Positions 1 to 9,142 of a stretch of DNA of 64,000 bases are shown here, piece after piece. Both the position numbers and the translations under genes were made by a program. Origin of the DNA: Deferribacter autotrophicus (GTDB lineage Bacteria > Chrysiogenota > Deferribacteres > Deferribacterales > Deferribacteraceae); contig NZ_VFJB01000007.1 in the NCBI RefSeq assembly GCF_008362905.1, forward strand, positions 1-64,000, written 5' to 3'. Below the pieces are notes generated by a model, which was given only the letters and a program-made list of their open reading frames with translations, searched no databases and had not been told where the DNA came from. The stretch's first letter is position 1. Each line of letters opens with the position of its first letter.

Positions 1-92
1 TGCCTGTATCGCTGACATTCGGACAGTGATATCGTTTTTATTCGGACACCGTATCGGAAACATTCGGACACCATAGCGCTACTATTCGGACA
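1..92 (+). repeat. Left IS21 end with four ATTCGGACA boxes
   Basis: ATTCGGACA occurs at 17-25, 40-48, 62-70 and 84-92, a spacing of about 22 bp. These are probably the multiple transposase (IstA) binding sites found in IS21 ends. The outermost bases match the right end in inverted orientation. Confidence 0.85.
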
Positions 93-153
93 CCTTGAGT
101 TAAGCGAAACTAACCTCTAAACTCCCCATAAAGTAAACAAAGGGGGAGTAAAA

Positions 154-1704
154 ATGAAGAGGTTAGCTATGGCTATGGTAAAAGATGTTTTACGTTTAAG
201 ATTTCAAAATAAGTTATCGTATCGGGCAATTAGCCGTTCTTTAGGAGTTCCCAAATCAACGGTATTAGATTACTGTACACGTTTTCAAATAACGGGATTA
301 TCGATAGAAGAAGGGCTAAAGCTTTTGGATAATGAGCTTGAAGATAAGCTATTCCCAGAGCGTAAAGCAAAGTCAAGAAACAACCGTCCATTACCTGATT
401 TTGCATACATAGCTGAAGAGATACGCAAAAAAGGTGTCACATGGTTACTATTATGGCAGGAATACAAAGAAAGACATCCGGAAGGTTACAACTATACTCA
501 GTTTAAGAAATATTGCCAAGATTATATTCAAAGACTATCCCCTACAATGCGTCAGATATATTATGCTGGGGAGACGATGTTTGTTGATTATTCAGGATTA
601 ACGATGAATATGGTTGATGTAAGTACAGGAGAGGAGAAAGCAGTTCAAATATTTGTAGCAGTACTTGGAGCCTCGGGTGCGGTATTTGTTCATGCGACTC
701 CTAATCAAAAGCAGTCTTCGTTTATATTGTCTCATACGTTGGCTTTTGAATATTTTGGAGGAGTTCCGAGACAAATAATTCCTGATAATTTAAAATCAGC
801 AGTAATAAAGAATACTCGAGAAACCCTTGAATTGAATTCCAGCTATTTAGATATGGCAAGATATTACAATACAGTAATAATTCCAGCTAGACCTAACCAT
901 CCAAAGGATAAAGCGAAAGTGGAGCAGGCAGTTCAGGGGATACAGCGCTGGATATTAGCCAAATTGAGGAATAGGGTGTTTTACGGAGTAGAAGAGATAA
1001 ATGCTGTTATAAAGCCTCTTATGGAGCAATACAATGAAAAAAAGATAAGGGGTATAGGTAAGAGTAGGTTTGAGCTGTTAGAGGAGTTAGAGCGTCAAGA
1101 ATTGCTACCATTACCTAAGAAGCGTTACCAATATAGAGAGCACTTATTACGAACGGTTCATTTAGATTATCATGTGGAAGTTGCAGGTAATTATTATTCT
1201 GTTCCTTATCAATATATAAAATCAAAGGTTGATGTATGGTATTCCAACACTACCGTAGAAATATTTTTCAAAGGTAAATTAATAGCAGTTCATCCCAGGT
1301 TATTTATTAAAGGTCAAGCTTCTACTTTGGATGAACATATGCCACCTAACCACGTATTGAGTAAAGAAAGATGGAGTCCAAAAAGAATATTTTTTTGGGC
1401 ATCTAAAATAGGCTTAAATACGACTAAGTTGATGAAAATGATAATGGAATCAAGGAATCACCCTGTAAATGCTTATAGAACCTGTATTGCGATATTAAAA
1501 TTATCCGATGAATACTCTGCAAAGGAATTGGAATTAAGCTGTCAAAAAGCGATTTCAATAGGAGCGTTTACAGTAAAAAGCGTAAAAACTATCTTGAAGA
1601 CCAAATCTTATCAGCAAAGACCGAAAAAAGATATCACCCCTTTAAATAAGCATGAGAATATAAGGGGTAAACAATACTACAAGGAAGAGAAGGAGGAAAA
1701 GTAA
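154..1704 (+). CDS. istA: IS21-family transposase IstA
   Basis: IstA is the DDE transposase that cuts and joins IS21 ends. The 516-residue product has an N-terminal helix-turn-helix (LSYRAISRSLGVPKSTVLDY, about residues 20-40) and then an rve integrase core. The core begins near FVDYSG (first acidic residue), continues with IPDNLKSAV (second) and reaches the glutamate in DKAKVEQAV. A Mu-transposase-type C-terminal domain follows. The length is normal for the family. A strong GGGGGAG site precedes the ATG. The stop overlaps the istB start (TAATG), so the two are translationally coupled. No frameshift is seen. Confidence 0.96.
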   Translation: MKRLAMAMVKDVLRLRFQNKLSYRAISRSLGVPKSTVLDYCTRFQITGLSIEEGLKLLDNELEDKLFPERKAKSRNNRPLPDFAYIAEEIRKKGVTWLLLWQEYKERHPEGYNYTQFKKYCQDYIQRLSPTMRQIYYAGETMFVDYSGLTMNMVDVSTGEEKAVQIFVAVLGASGAVFVHATPNQKQSSFILSHTLAFEYFGGVPRQIIPDNLKSAVIKNTRETLELNSSYLDMARYYNTVIIPARPNHPKDKAKVEQAVQGIQRWILAKLRNRVFYGVEEINAVIKPLMEQYNEKKIRGIGKSRFELLEELERQELLPLPKKRYQYREHLLRTVHLDYHVEVAGNYYSVPYQYIKSKVDVWYSNTTVEIFFKGKLIAVHPRLFIKGQASTLDEHMPPNHVLSKERWSPKRIFFWASKIGLNTTKLMKMIMESRNHPVNAYRTCIAILKLSDEYSAKELELSCQKAISIGAFTVKSVKTILKTKSYQQRPKKDITPLNKHENIRGKQYYKEEKEEK

Positions 1705-2441
1705 TGGAACTTGATAATCTTTTATCACAATTAAGTTTAAAAGGGTTTAGTGCTGCACTTACCAAACAACAAGAAAACCCAGTTTACAACGAAATGCCCT
1801 TTGAAGAAAGATTAATTCAGTTACTTCAAGCCGAACTATCGGAAAGGCTGAATCGAAAGATTAAAAGAAACTTGGCTGCCGCAAAACTGAAAGAGAAGAT
1901 GGCAAGGGTGGAAGATATCGATTACGGTATTCAACGGGGATTGAATAAAAGTATAATGACTTCTCTGATAGGAGGTGATTATTTGAGAAGAAAACAGAAC
2001 ATAATTATTACTGGGCCTACTGGTACGGGGAAGAGCTATATAGCTCAAGCACTGGCAAACAGAGCAATTCTTGATGGTTATACTGCGAGATATTACAGGG
2101 TTCCCAGATTAATGGAAGAATTAAAACTGGCAAGGTTAGAAGGTGATTATATAAAAATGCTTTCCCGTCTTGCAAGGTTTAATCTTCTCATTTTAGATGA
2201 TTTTGGTATCAGTGCGTTTGAGGCTGATGAAGCTAATGATTTATTAGAAGTAATAGAGGATAGAGTTGGCGTGAATTCAACAATAGTTACTTCTCAATTA
2301 CCAATTGATAACTGGTATGATTGTCTAAAGAATGCCACTGTGGCAGATGCAATACTTGACAGATTGGTACATAGCAGTCATAAGATAAAACTTAGCGGAG
2401 AAAGTGTTAGAAAACTGAAATCAGAGGAGAATATAGTTTAG
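1704..2441 (+). CDS. istB: IS21-family helper ATPase IstB
   Basis: IstB is the AAA+ ATPase (DnaC/DnaA-like) that assists IstA in target selection. The 245-residue protein shows Walker A GPTGTGKSYIA near residues 103-113, Walker B LLILDDFGI near 160-168, and the downstream sensor region IVTSQLPIDNWYD. The start ATG overlaps the istA stop by one base. The length is normal. It acts in the cytoplasm on the transpososome. Confidence 0.95.
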   Translation: MELDNLLSQLSLKGFSAALTKQQENPVYNEMPFEERLIQLLQAELSERLNRKIKRNLAAAKLKEKMARVEDIDYGIQRGLNKSIMTSLIGGDYLRRKQNIIITGPTGTGKSYIAQALANRAILDGYTARYYRVPRLMEELKLARLEGDYIKMLSRLARFNLLILDDFGISAFEADEANDLLEVIEDRVGVNSTIVTSQLPIDNWYDCLKNATVADAILDRLVHSSHKIKLSGESVRKLKSEENIV

Positions 2442-2505
2442 TGATACTAAAAAATACCGTGAGGTTAGTTTTGCATAGAAGGGGTCTTAAAATTAGTGTC
2501 TAAAG

Positions 2506-2552
2506 TGTCCGAATGATAGCGATACGGGTGTCCGAATAAAGCGATACGGGCA
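2506..2552 (-). repeat. Right IS21 end
   Basis: Two TGTCCGAAT boxes (2506-2514 and 2529-2537, 23 bp apart) are the inverse of the left-end boxes. The terminal bases GATACGGGCA mirror the left tip with one mismatch. The element stops at 2552, where the sequence becomes the coding strand of the interrupted antitoxin gene. Confidence 0.85.
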
Positions 2553-2784
2553 TTCCAAGAATATAAGAAATCCTTTCAATGGTGTCCTTACTTAAGTTTC
2601 CTTGAAGATTTTTTTTCCATTCATAAAATGTTGATTTTGACGTTAGCCCGAGTAAAACCATCTGGTCTTTATACGATTTAATTCCCCATTTCTCGCAAAT
2701 ATTAAAAAAAGCCTTTAATGCAAAATGATTTAACTTTTTGGTATCAATATCTTCAGGTAAAAGAGTTTTATCATTAACCAACAT
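2553..2784 (-). pseudogene. Xre/MbcA/ParS-like antitoxin, truncated by IS21
   Basis: The reading frame starts at ATG 2784 behind a GGAGG site. It encodes about 77 native residues with an Xre-type helix-turn-helix (LLGLTSKSTFYEWKKNL and DTIERISYILGM). This resembles the N-terminal DNA-binding half of Xre/MbcA/ParS antitoxins, whose C-terminal half binds a RES-type toxin. After ISYILGM the frame runs into the IS21 end and stops about 17 residues later with IS-derived sequence. The toxin-binding half and any partner toxin would lie left of the IS, outside the window. The family assignment comes from the motif pattern and is moderately sure; the truncation is visible directly. Confidence 0.7.
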
Positions 2785-2921
2785 AGTAACCTCCTACTTA
2801 ATTAATGTAGTCCATATAGATAAATTTCAATAAATATTCCAAATATAGAAAAACTATTGAACTTTATATTCAAAACCCTATATTGTGTAATAGGGGTGGG
2901 AATAAGAGGGTGAGGTGAACT

Positions 2922-3242
2922 ATGATGAATAAAAAGACTTTTCAAGAGTTAAAAAAGCAGAATGAGCTGTTAAAAAAAGAAATTCAAATATTAAAAAATC
3001 AACCCGAAGAATTTGCAGAAGAAATTATAGATAGAGGTGTTAATTTATATTTTTCCTACAATGTATTGATTCCTTTAGCTGTAGTGTTATTGATGATTCT
3101 TGCACCCATTATATTTCCAGTAATGTGGGTGAGTTTTTATTTTTTTGCTGGAATAGGCGCTTTAATTGTTTTGGTGTTTATAATTTTTTATATTTGTAAG
3201 CCTCTGTTTTTATTATTCAAATTATTGAGAGATAAAATATAA
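2922..3242 (+). CDS. Small membrane protein with N-terminal coiled coil
   Basis: I do not recognise this 106-residue protein. Residues 1-35 are charged and predicted to form a coiled coil (ELKKQNELLKKEIQILKN). Two hydrophobic segments follow, at roughly 48-70 and 75-98, ending in a basic tail. A GGTGAGGTG-type site precedes the ATG. It faces traG convergently and shares a terminator hairpin with it. The position next to the T4SS operon may mean an accessory or entry-exclusion role, but nothing in the sequence proves this. Confidence 0.75.
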   Translation: MMNKKTFQELKKQNELLKKEIQILKNQPEEFAEEIIDRGVNLYFSYNVLIPLAVVLLMILAPIIFPVMWVSFYFFAGIGALIVLVFIIFYICKPLFLLFKLLRDKI

Positions 3243-3268
3243 AAGCCCCTATCAAAAGGGGCTTTTTC
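3241..3268. terminator. Bidirectional rho-independent terminator
   Basis: AAAAGCCCCT, a short loop, then AGGGGCTTTTT forms a compact stem with an A-run on one side and a T-run on the other. It can end both the small membrane gene (plus) and the traF-traH-traG operon (minus). Confidence 0.85.
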
Positions 3269-6200
3269 ATTGTATCCATTTAGGTTTAAAGTCTGGTTTA
3301 ATTGAAGGATTATGATAACCGGTATCAAGTTGATTTGATCTATTAATAAGTCCGATAACTTTGATATTTCCTTTTTCATCTTTGGCAAATACCATATTAT
3401 TGACTAAAGATTGAGTTACATAACCTTTTTTACCAAAATAGTTTGAATATACTTTGAAACCGTCATCAGTCTTTTCTACAAAAAAACTATTAGGGTCAAA
3501 GGTATCAGTTTTTGTAATTATATTTTTAGGATTTATAGCCTTTCCTGAACTATCAAAGTAAGAGGAATTTCCTGTTTTAATAGATTTTGCAGGCATAATA
3601 TCATCTATTTTATCGCTCAAACCAGGGATTTTTTCATAAATATTCCGTAATTTGTCTATTTCTTTATCTGAAAGCAACTTATCAGTTTTCAAACCCATAG
3701 TTGCTAATTCTCCTCTTACTCCAAAGGCTGCCAAAGCGTAAGCACGAGACAAACCAAAATCATGCATGTTACTATTTAATTGTTTCTCGGTTAGATAACC
3801 TTCTCTCAATCCACTATATAATTCTTTAGCATAATGTTTGATTGCGGTCATTCTTGGATCACTGCCTCTTAATGCAGCTTCACTTATGCCAAGCTCTTTA
3901 GCCATATCCCTTAACAACATATAATAACCTTCATTATAACTAGCCTCAAAATATTTTTTATTAGCGAAAATTTGTCCAAGTTTTTCTGGTGTAATTCCTC
4001 TCTCATTAGCCAATGCAGCAAACGCTTTCATGCCTTGATATGTTTCGCCATATTTCATTCTTAAAGATTCAAGCGCTTTTTCAGGGTCTTTTTCAAATGT
4101 TTTCCAGAATTCTCCAGCCTCAGCCCTGTTCATAAGTGTAGTCATCTGCGCATATTCTTGAGCTGTTGCTTTAGCTTCGGCAGCAGTTAATTTCCCGTCA
4201 CCATTCAAGTCAAACCCTTTAATCCTGCCGCTCATCATAGCTTCTCTAATAAGAGATTCAGATATAACTGCCTTTTGATAAGCACTACGACTACCCCAGA
4301 ATTGCTCTCTCCCTTTAATTTCACCATTAAGCAATGTATTCTGCCAGTGTTTAATTTCCTCCCATCTTTGAGGATTAAAATCTTCTACTAAAGCTTTCCT
4401 TTCCGCAGCACTCATTTTGCCTGATTCAATCCATTGTTTAGATGACATAGAAATAAACTTACCCAATTGCTCTTCTGTCATCCTCTGTTCATATGTACCT
4501 TTATTTGCATCAATAACAGCATGTTGTTTAATATAGCCAGCACCATCAGTTGCTTTGGATGTAGCGTCATAAGACAATATCGGCGCAAAAGCTCCAGCTT
4601 TCTTTAATGTTTCAACTCTATTTAACATTTCTTGGTCGTTAAGTTTTGAGCTTGCTCTCATCATTTCCGCAGCCATTTCAAATCTCTGAGCATTTCTATA
4701 ATCTCCCTGTTGTCTCAAAATATCCGCATATTTTTCATAAGTATTCGCAGTCCAGTTAAGGGCTTCTCTTACCTGTTTAGGGGAATCAAGAGTCGAAATA
4801 GCGTCTTTAACAGTATTCATCCCTTGAGCAGTTCCAAGCTTGTCCCAACTGATATGTTGTTTTGAATAATCAAATTGCTTTAATTGTGCCAATTCTCCAT
4901 AGGCTTTAGCATCGATTGTTCCTTCCATACCGAATTTATCAACAACCCGTTGTGTTTCAACAGAGTTTATATACGAGCGTGTTAAACTGCCTTTTGAAAT
5001 AGTATCTGCGACACCAAAAACACCTTTACCTGTTGTTATTCCTAAATTATCATAACTCATCATTTGAGCGGATTTTAGTCCTATATCCTGAAAAGCTTCA
5101 TATCTAGCTGTATTAAATAGTCTCGTTTGTTTATCTACTTGAGGATCACCAAGCATATCAGCCGTAACATTTTCCCTGAGCCATTTTCTTGTCATTTCAG
5201 GGGAGTAAACTGCCCCAGCAGTAGCCATAGCCGTTCTTGCCATGCCGTCTGCAATTCTGCCTGCAACCCAGTTACCGCCATAAACAACGATAGTAGCAAT
5301 CGCAGGTATGCTCATCATCATAAACCCCGTTACTCCAATCATACTACCTGCATATTGGGAATATAATGTTGCAGTCATAGGAGAATAACCAGCGCCAACA
5401 AGATTTGAAATCATTGCGCTCTTTTTTAATGCCATTATTACAAGTATTGAATTCATTACAGAAGCAATAGGATGCCACAATTGTATCCAGAATAATGATA
5501 AAATATAGCCTTTTATAAACATCCATCCTCGAGGAAAGATAAACATTATCACAATTATTGGAAAAACAGCTATCATAATAGCTTCCATTACATTCCTATA
5601 TGCAGGGATATATTCAGAAGCATAATAAACAAGAGATTTACCTTGTTCATTTGCTTGTAAGAATGACATTATCCCTGTAAATTTATATGGGTCAACTCCA
5701 GCATCAACATTACCATTAACAATATTTTGAAAAGTTGCTTTGATTAAGGCATTTTGTAATAGAGCTTGCTTCATTGTATAGCTATCATTGGTTAAAGTTG
5801 TTAAGACGTTATCGAGACTTGTTACTTTACTCGCTAATCTTGGTTCAGAAAAATATTTATTATAATAATTATCCATAAAGTCATAAATATCTGGAGCTAA
5901 AATATTTTCACATGCTTCTTGACAAGTAGTGTCTACACCACCAATAGTTGTAGGCAATGTCCATCTTGTTCCAAGTCCGTTAGGAAATCTATCACAATTT
6001 AAGTTACCATCAGAATCAACAAAGTATTTATTCTTAAAAAAAGTTTCTAATTGTGAGTTTGTCGATGCCAGCATTTCATATGATAAACAGTTTTCATAAT
6101 AGTCCTGAAATTCAGAGTTGACTTTATATGACAATGAAAATGATTGTATTTCATTTAAAGATTGAAAAGCCCCTCCCAGACCTATTTTAGAATACTGTAA

Positions 6201-6671
6201 AGCTTCAACGACATCATTAGGTTCGCTAAACAATATAGTAGTCGTTGGTATGGCAAAAGCCTGCTCATATATTTTTGTAAAATAATAACCTATACCTGAT
6301 ACTGTAGTTGCTCCGTAAGCAAAACCAATAGGAACATTATCAACCACATCATATTCGTCGAAGGTTTCATCATATATAGTTACACTTGTTTTACTCCAGA
6401 AAAATAGTCCCAGTATAAGCAAGGTTACAGCAGGATATTTTATTACATCATATCGTTTAGCGTATATGCTATAAACAGTTGCAAGCACCATACCAACAAG
6501 CATAACAAATTGTAATAATCTGCCATATTGAGAACTGTTAGTAATCATTGCGATTGCATTAAGAGTTGAACTGATAACAGGCAAATTACCAAAACATCTA
6601 TAAACAAAATCATCAGCAAATGCTAAAGAAGGCAATAAAATTAAAGCAAAATTAAAAACCAACTTACGCAT
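3267..6671 (-). CDS. traG: F-type conjugative transfer protein TraG
   Basis: TraG spans the inner membrane and functions in pilus assembly and mating-pair stabilisation. The 1134-residue product has a signal-like first helix (LVFNFALILLPSLAFA), several membrane segments near residues 45-90 and in the 365-480 region (MIAVFPIIVIMFIFPRGWMF, then MMSIPAIATIVVYGG), and a long soluble C-terminal half. That layout matches the TraG N-terminal domain plus periplasmic tail. It is somewhat longer than F TraG. Around residue 820 it has a canonical EF-hand-like loop (DLNGDGKLTAAE), so calcium binding is possible. It is last in the minus-strand traF-traH-traG unit, 10 bp after traH. Confidence 0.92.
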   Translation of the reverse strand: MRKLVFNFALILLPSLAFADDFVYRCFGNLPVISSTLNAIAMITNSSQYGRLLQFVMLVGMVLATVYSIYAKRYDVIKYPAVTLLILGLFFWSKTSVTIYDETFDEYDVVDNVPIGFAYGATTVSGIGYYFTKIYEQAFAIPTTTILFSEPNDVVEALQYSKIGLGGAFQSLNEIQSFSLSYKVNSEFQDYYENCLSYEMLASTNSQLETFFKNKYFVDSDGNLNCDRFPNGLGTRWTLPTTIGGVDTTCQEACENILAPDIYDFMDNYYNKYFSEPRLASKVTSLDNVLTTLTNDSYTMKQALLQNALIKATFQNIVNGNVDAGVDPYKFTGIMSFLQANEQGKSLVYYASEYIPAYRNVMEAIMIAVFPIIVIMFIFPRGWMFIKGYILSLFWIQLWHPIASVMNSILVIMALKKSAMISNLVGAGYSPMTATLYSQYAGSMIGVTGFMMMSIPAIATIVVYGGNWVAGRIADGMARTAMATAGAVYSPEMTRKWLRENVTADMLGDPQVDKQTRLFNTARYEAFQDIGLKSAQMMSYDNLGITTGKGVFGVADTISKGSLTRSYINSVETQRVVDKFGMEGTIDAKAYGELAQLKQFDYSKQHISWDKLGTAQGMNTVKDAISTLDSPKQVREALNWTANTYEKYADILRQQGDYRNAQRFEMAAEMMRASSKLNDQEMLNRVETLKKAGAFAPILSYDATSKATDGAGYIKQHAVIDANKGTYEQRMTEEQLGKFISMSSKQWIESGKMSAAERKALVEDFNPQRWEEIKHWQNTLLNGEIKGREQFWGSRSAYQKAVISESLIREAMMSGRIKGFDLNGDGKLTAAEAKATAQEYAQMTTLMNRAEAGEFWKTFEKDPEKALESLRMKYGETYQGMKAFAALANERGITPEKLGQIFANKKYFEASYNEGYYMLLRDMAKELGISEAALRGSDPRMTAIKHYAKELYSGLREGYLTEKQLNSNMHDFGLSRAYALAAFGVRGELATMGLKTDKLLSDKEIDKLRNIYEKIPGLSDKIDDIMPAKSIKTGNSSYFDSSGKAINPKNIITKTDTFDPNSFFVEKTDDGFKVYSNYFGKKGYVTQSLVNNMVFAKDEKGNIKVIGLINRSNQLDTGYHNPSIKPDFKPKWIQ

Positions 6672-6681
6672 TTATAGCCCC

Positions 6682-8097
6682 CTAAAAGCTGAACTTACTT
6701 AGAGATTTATTAAACTTGCCAGTGACAAAGTCACCTACCTGTAATGATTTTTGTTTTCTTAGTTTTTCAAACATTTCCATATTATTTATGAAGTTGATTA
6801 ATTCTTTTCTTGTCTTTTCAAAATACTTGTGAATATCACCTCTAAGAGTTGTTAATTGAGAAACTAATTGATTGTATTGTTTCGTAGCTTCGCTTGGAGC
6901 ATTATGTTTAGAGAGTATAACCGAAACGTTCATATTTACTGCTCTGTCAGCATATATTGAAAGAGCTTCTATAACCCACCACGCATAATATTCAGATATG
7001 ACATCAATTTGTAAAAGTGTTAAACCTGGGTCTTTTAAATAATTGGTTGCAAGATACATAAACAGGTCAGCGGAGTTTGGTATTGCTTTTAAGGCCACTA
7101 CATCGTAATCACTGCTTGTAATTGTCTGTCCATTGGCTATTTTTTGAACGACATTTTTAATGGAATCGTAAAATTTATTTTTTATTCCGGAATAACTGCT
7201 ATCATTAACAACGCTTATGTTATTACAACTGCTATTAACAAAGCCGGCAACTGCACAAACATTACCGCAGGAATATCTCTGTATTTCACCTCCATAAATA
7301 TATTTTTTAAAATCCTCTATATTCTTAACAAGTGGCGGTTTAACGGATACGGTTATATCTGCCTTTTCAGGCTCATTTATGTTACAGCTTCCATCACCGG
7401 GAAACCACTCCATTGTGCCAAATAAACTCATGGCAAGGTAGGCATAATCAGCTGACATTCCAGCGTCTACAACTGCGTCATAAACAATATTACCTCTTGT
7501 TCTTTTTGAGTAGTCATCAGGGTTATCCCAGAAATCAGATATTGTCTCAACAAAAGTTCCTTTTGCGCCGCTTGCTATCTCACGAGCTGATTTATCCTGT
7601 TTATAACCCTCTTTAATCGTTGTAGCGATTGATTGTCCCAATTTTTTACCCAATGCGCACATATTACCGCTTAACTGTTGAATCATGCGAACATATTTTT
7701 GTATTTGTTCAAATACATGCGATACGGTGGGTAAAGAATATGCCAAACCGATGAGCAATCCCCACATGAGCGAAGCGCCGCCCTGCTGTAAAAGCTGTTC
7801 AATCATATCAAGATTAAGGATTGATATAAAACCTGCATTAAAATCGAGTCCAGAACAGGATACACGTAAATCAGGCGGTCTAAAACTTGCCAGAGGAGGC
7901 ATTGAAGTATCTATTCTTATGCTTGCTGATCCGCCAAAATATCCTATTCGGTTTCCAACTTTAAAAGTTCTCGGTTCGCTTATATTTGATAGAATGTTAT
8001 TGTTATTAATAAAATCATCAATAGCGTCACCAATACCGGCGTAAAGAGTGTTCGTAAAAACCAACAAAGCAAGAAAAAAAGCTGTAATATGTTTCAT
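6682..8097 (-). CDS. traH: F-type pilus assembly protein TraH
   Basis: TraH is a periplasmic/outer-membrane-associated protein needed for F-pilus extension. The 471-residue product starts with a signal peptide (ITAFFLALLVFTNTLYA). It then shows the family core: RIGYFGGSASIR, RPPDLRVSCSGLDFNAG, and a hydrophobic stretch LMWGLLIGLAYSLPTVSHVFEQIQ is visible in order (quoted in parts: LMWGLLIGLAYSLPT). Cysteines in the middle could form disulphides. Its start overlaps the traF stop by 4 bp, so translation is coupled. Confidence 0.93.
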   Translation of the reverse strand: MKHITAFFLALLVFTNTLYAGIGDAIDDFINNNNILSNISEPRTFKVGNRIGYFGGSASIRIDTSMPPLASFRPPDLRVSCSGLDFNAGFISILNLDMIEQLLQQGGASLMWGLLIGLAYSLPTVSHVFEQIQKYVRMIQQLSGNMCALGKKLGQSIATTIKEGYKQDKSAREIASGAKGTFVETISDFWDNPDDYSKRTRGNIVYDAVVDAGMSADYAYLAMSLFGTMEWFPGDGSCNINEPEKADITVSVKPPLVKNIEDFKKYIYGGEIQRYSCGNVCAVAGFVNSSCNNISVVNDSSYSGIKNKFYDSIKNVVQKIANGQTITSSDYDVVALKAIPNSADLFMYLATNYLKDPGLTLLQIDVISEYYAWWVIEALSIYADRAVNMNVSVILSKHNAPSEATKQYNQLVSQLTTLRGDIHKYFEKTRKELINFINNMEMFEKLRKQKSLQVGDFVTGKFNKSLSKFSF

Positions 8098-9068
8098 CTA
8101 TAACCTCCTGTAAAACTAATGTTTGCCAAATTGTTATTAGATATATTCTCAGGGTTTACCCCTGCTTTAGACAAGAGGTTGTAAAAGATTTCAGTATATT
8201 CACCCTTCCATTGCTGGAAAAATTCTTCTTTTGTGATAATACCCTGCTGTAACAAGAAAGATTTTAAATTAAGCTCAATTGCCGATAAGGGAGTATAGCC
8301 TTTAGCGATAACTTGAAGAACATTCTTTTCTGGATAATAAGCCGCAAAAGTTGGAACAGAAGTTATCTGAAATTTATAAAACAACCCTGGCGCAACCCTT
8401 GTAGGGAAAGAGAGCGAATCATCTTTATCTTCTTCAGTAAAAACAATACCCCTAACCTCTATATCGTATTTTCTTGCAAACATATCTATGATTGGCTTTT
8501 CAGCCTCGCAGAATTGACAACCTGCCTTATAAAAAAACAGCAAACCCACTTTATCTTTAGCTTTTGCAAAGGCGTCTTTATAAATCTTGTTTTTCATCCT
8601 TGAGGCAATAGGAACGGCTAAAGGTTGCTCTGCATAGCCTTCAATAGGATAAATTGTATCACCATAGTTGAGATAAGTATTTCTTAGAGTTCTTGATATT
8701 TTATGAAGATGATTAAAATATTTTGCCTGCCAGCCTAAAAACTTTTTTGCGTTTTCTTCGTTAGGATTTTTTAAAAAATTGGCAATAACAGGCACTCTTT
8801 TAGCTTCGTCAGTTAAAGGAAATTCAAAATCTTCAGGGCTTGTGTTTACCTGTTTTTCTTTCTTTTTTGTATGAGGGGGAGTGATTACTGTAACAGTAGT
8901 CTCATGTGATTTATTATCGTTTTTAATTACTTTTTTTTCTTTCTTTACTTCTTGTTTTACAGGGTCTTTATACCAGAACCAACCTTTCTTTGGATCATCT
9001 TCACTAAAAGAGGTAGCAAAAACATTTATCGAAAATAGCAACAATAGGACGATGAAAAACTTACGCAT
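8094..9068 (-). CDS. traF: F-type conjugation protein TraF with thioredoxin-like CXXC
   Basis: TraF is a periplasmic thioredoxin-fold protein of F-type pilus assembly. The 324 residues include a signal peptide (FFIVLLLLFSINVFA), a Lys/Glu-rich linker (about 30-75) and a thioredoxin-like domain with LLFFYKAGCQFCEAEKP. F plasmid TraF lacks this CXXC pair, so here TraF may be redox-active. A cis-proline-type SVPTFAAYYP follows. It is the first gene of the traF-traH-traG unit. An ATACCACA promoter lies just upstream and an AGAGGTG-type site precedes the ATG. Confidence 0.92.
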   Translation of the reverse strand: MRKFFIVLLLLFSINVFATSFSEDDPKKGWFWYKDPVKQEVKKEKKVIKNDNKSHETTVTVITPPHTKKKEKQVNTSPEDFEFPLTDEAKRVPVIANFLKNPNEENAKKFLGWQAKYFNHLHKISRTLRNTYLNYGDTIYPIEGYAEQPLAVPIASRMKNKIYKDAFAKAKDKVGLLFFYKAGCQFCEAEKPIIDMFARKYDIEVRGIVFTEEDKDDSLSFPTRVAPGLFYKFQITSVPTFAAYYPEKNVLQVIAKGYTPLSAIELNLKSFLLQQGIITKEEFFQQWKGEYTEIFYNLLSKAGVNPENISNNNLANISFTGGYR

Positions 9069-9096
9069 AATACACCTCTATTGTTTTTTCTAAAGA

Positions 9097-9133
9097 TAAA
9101 TATAGAAAAGAACTGAAATCAAAAGTGTGGTAT
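9097..9133 (-). promoter_or_regulatory. ATACCACA-type promoter for traF-traH-traG
   Basis: On the minus strand AAAATACCACA (box at 9133-9126) is followed 21 bp later by TATATT (about 9104-9099), then 30 bp to the traF ATG. The same box and spacing occur upstream of most transfer operons in the window. The function is inferred from recurrence and placement. Confidence 0.65.
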
Positions 9134-9142
9134 TTTAAGACA

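Larger units (their letters stand above)
1..2552 (+). mobile_element. IS21-family insertion sequence, complete
   Basis: The element carries the two-gene istA-istB arrangement typical of IS21. Its ends are inverted: the left end begins TGCCTGTATCGCT and the right end, read on the other strand, begins TGCCCGTATCGCT. Multiple ATTCGGACA boxes lie inside each end, as is usual for this family. The first base of the window coincides with the left IS end, so the left flank and any target-site duplication cannot be seen. The right end lies inside an antitoxin-like gene that it truncates. Both transposase genes are open, so the copy may be active. Confidence 0.93.

Noticed and set aside
2500-2552. C-terminal residues of the antitoxin frame (PVSLYSDTRIAIIRTL)
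   Set aside because: They are encoded by the IS21 end and are not native to the gene.
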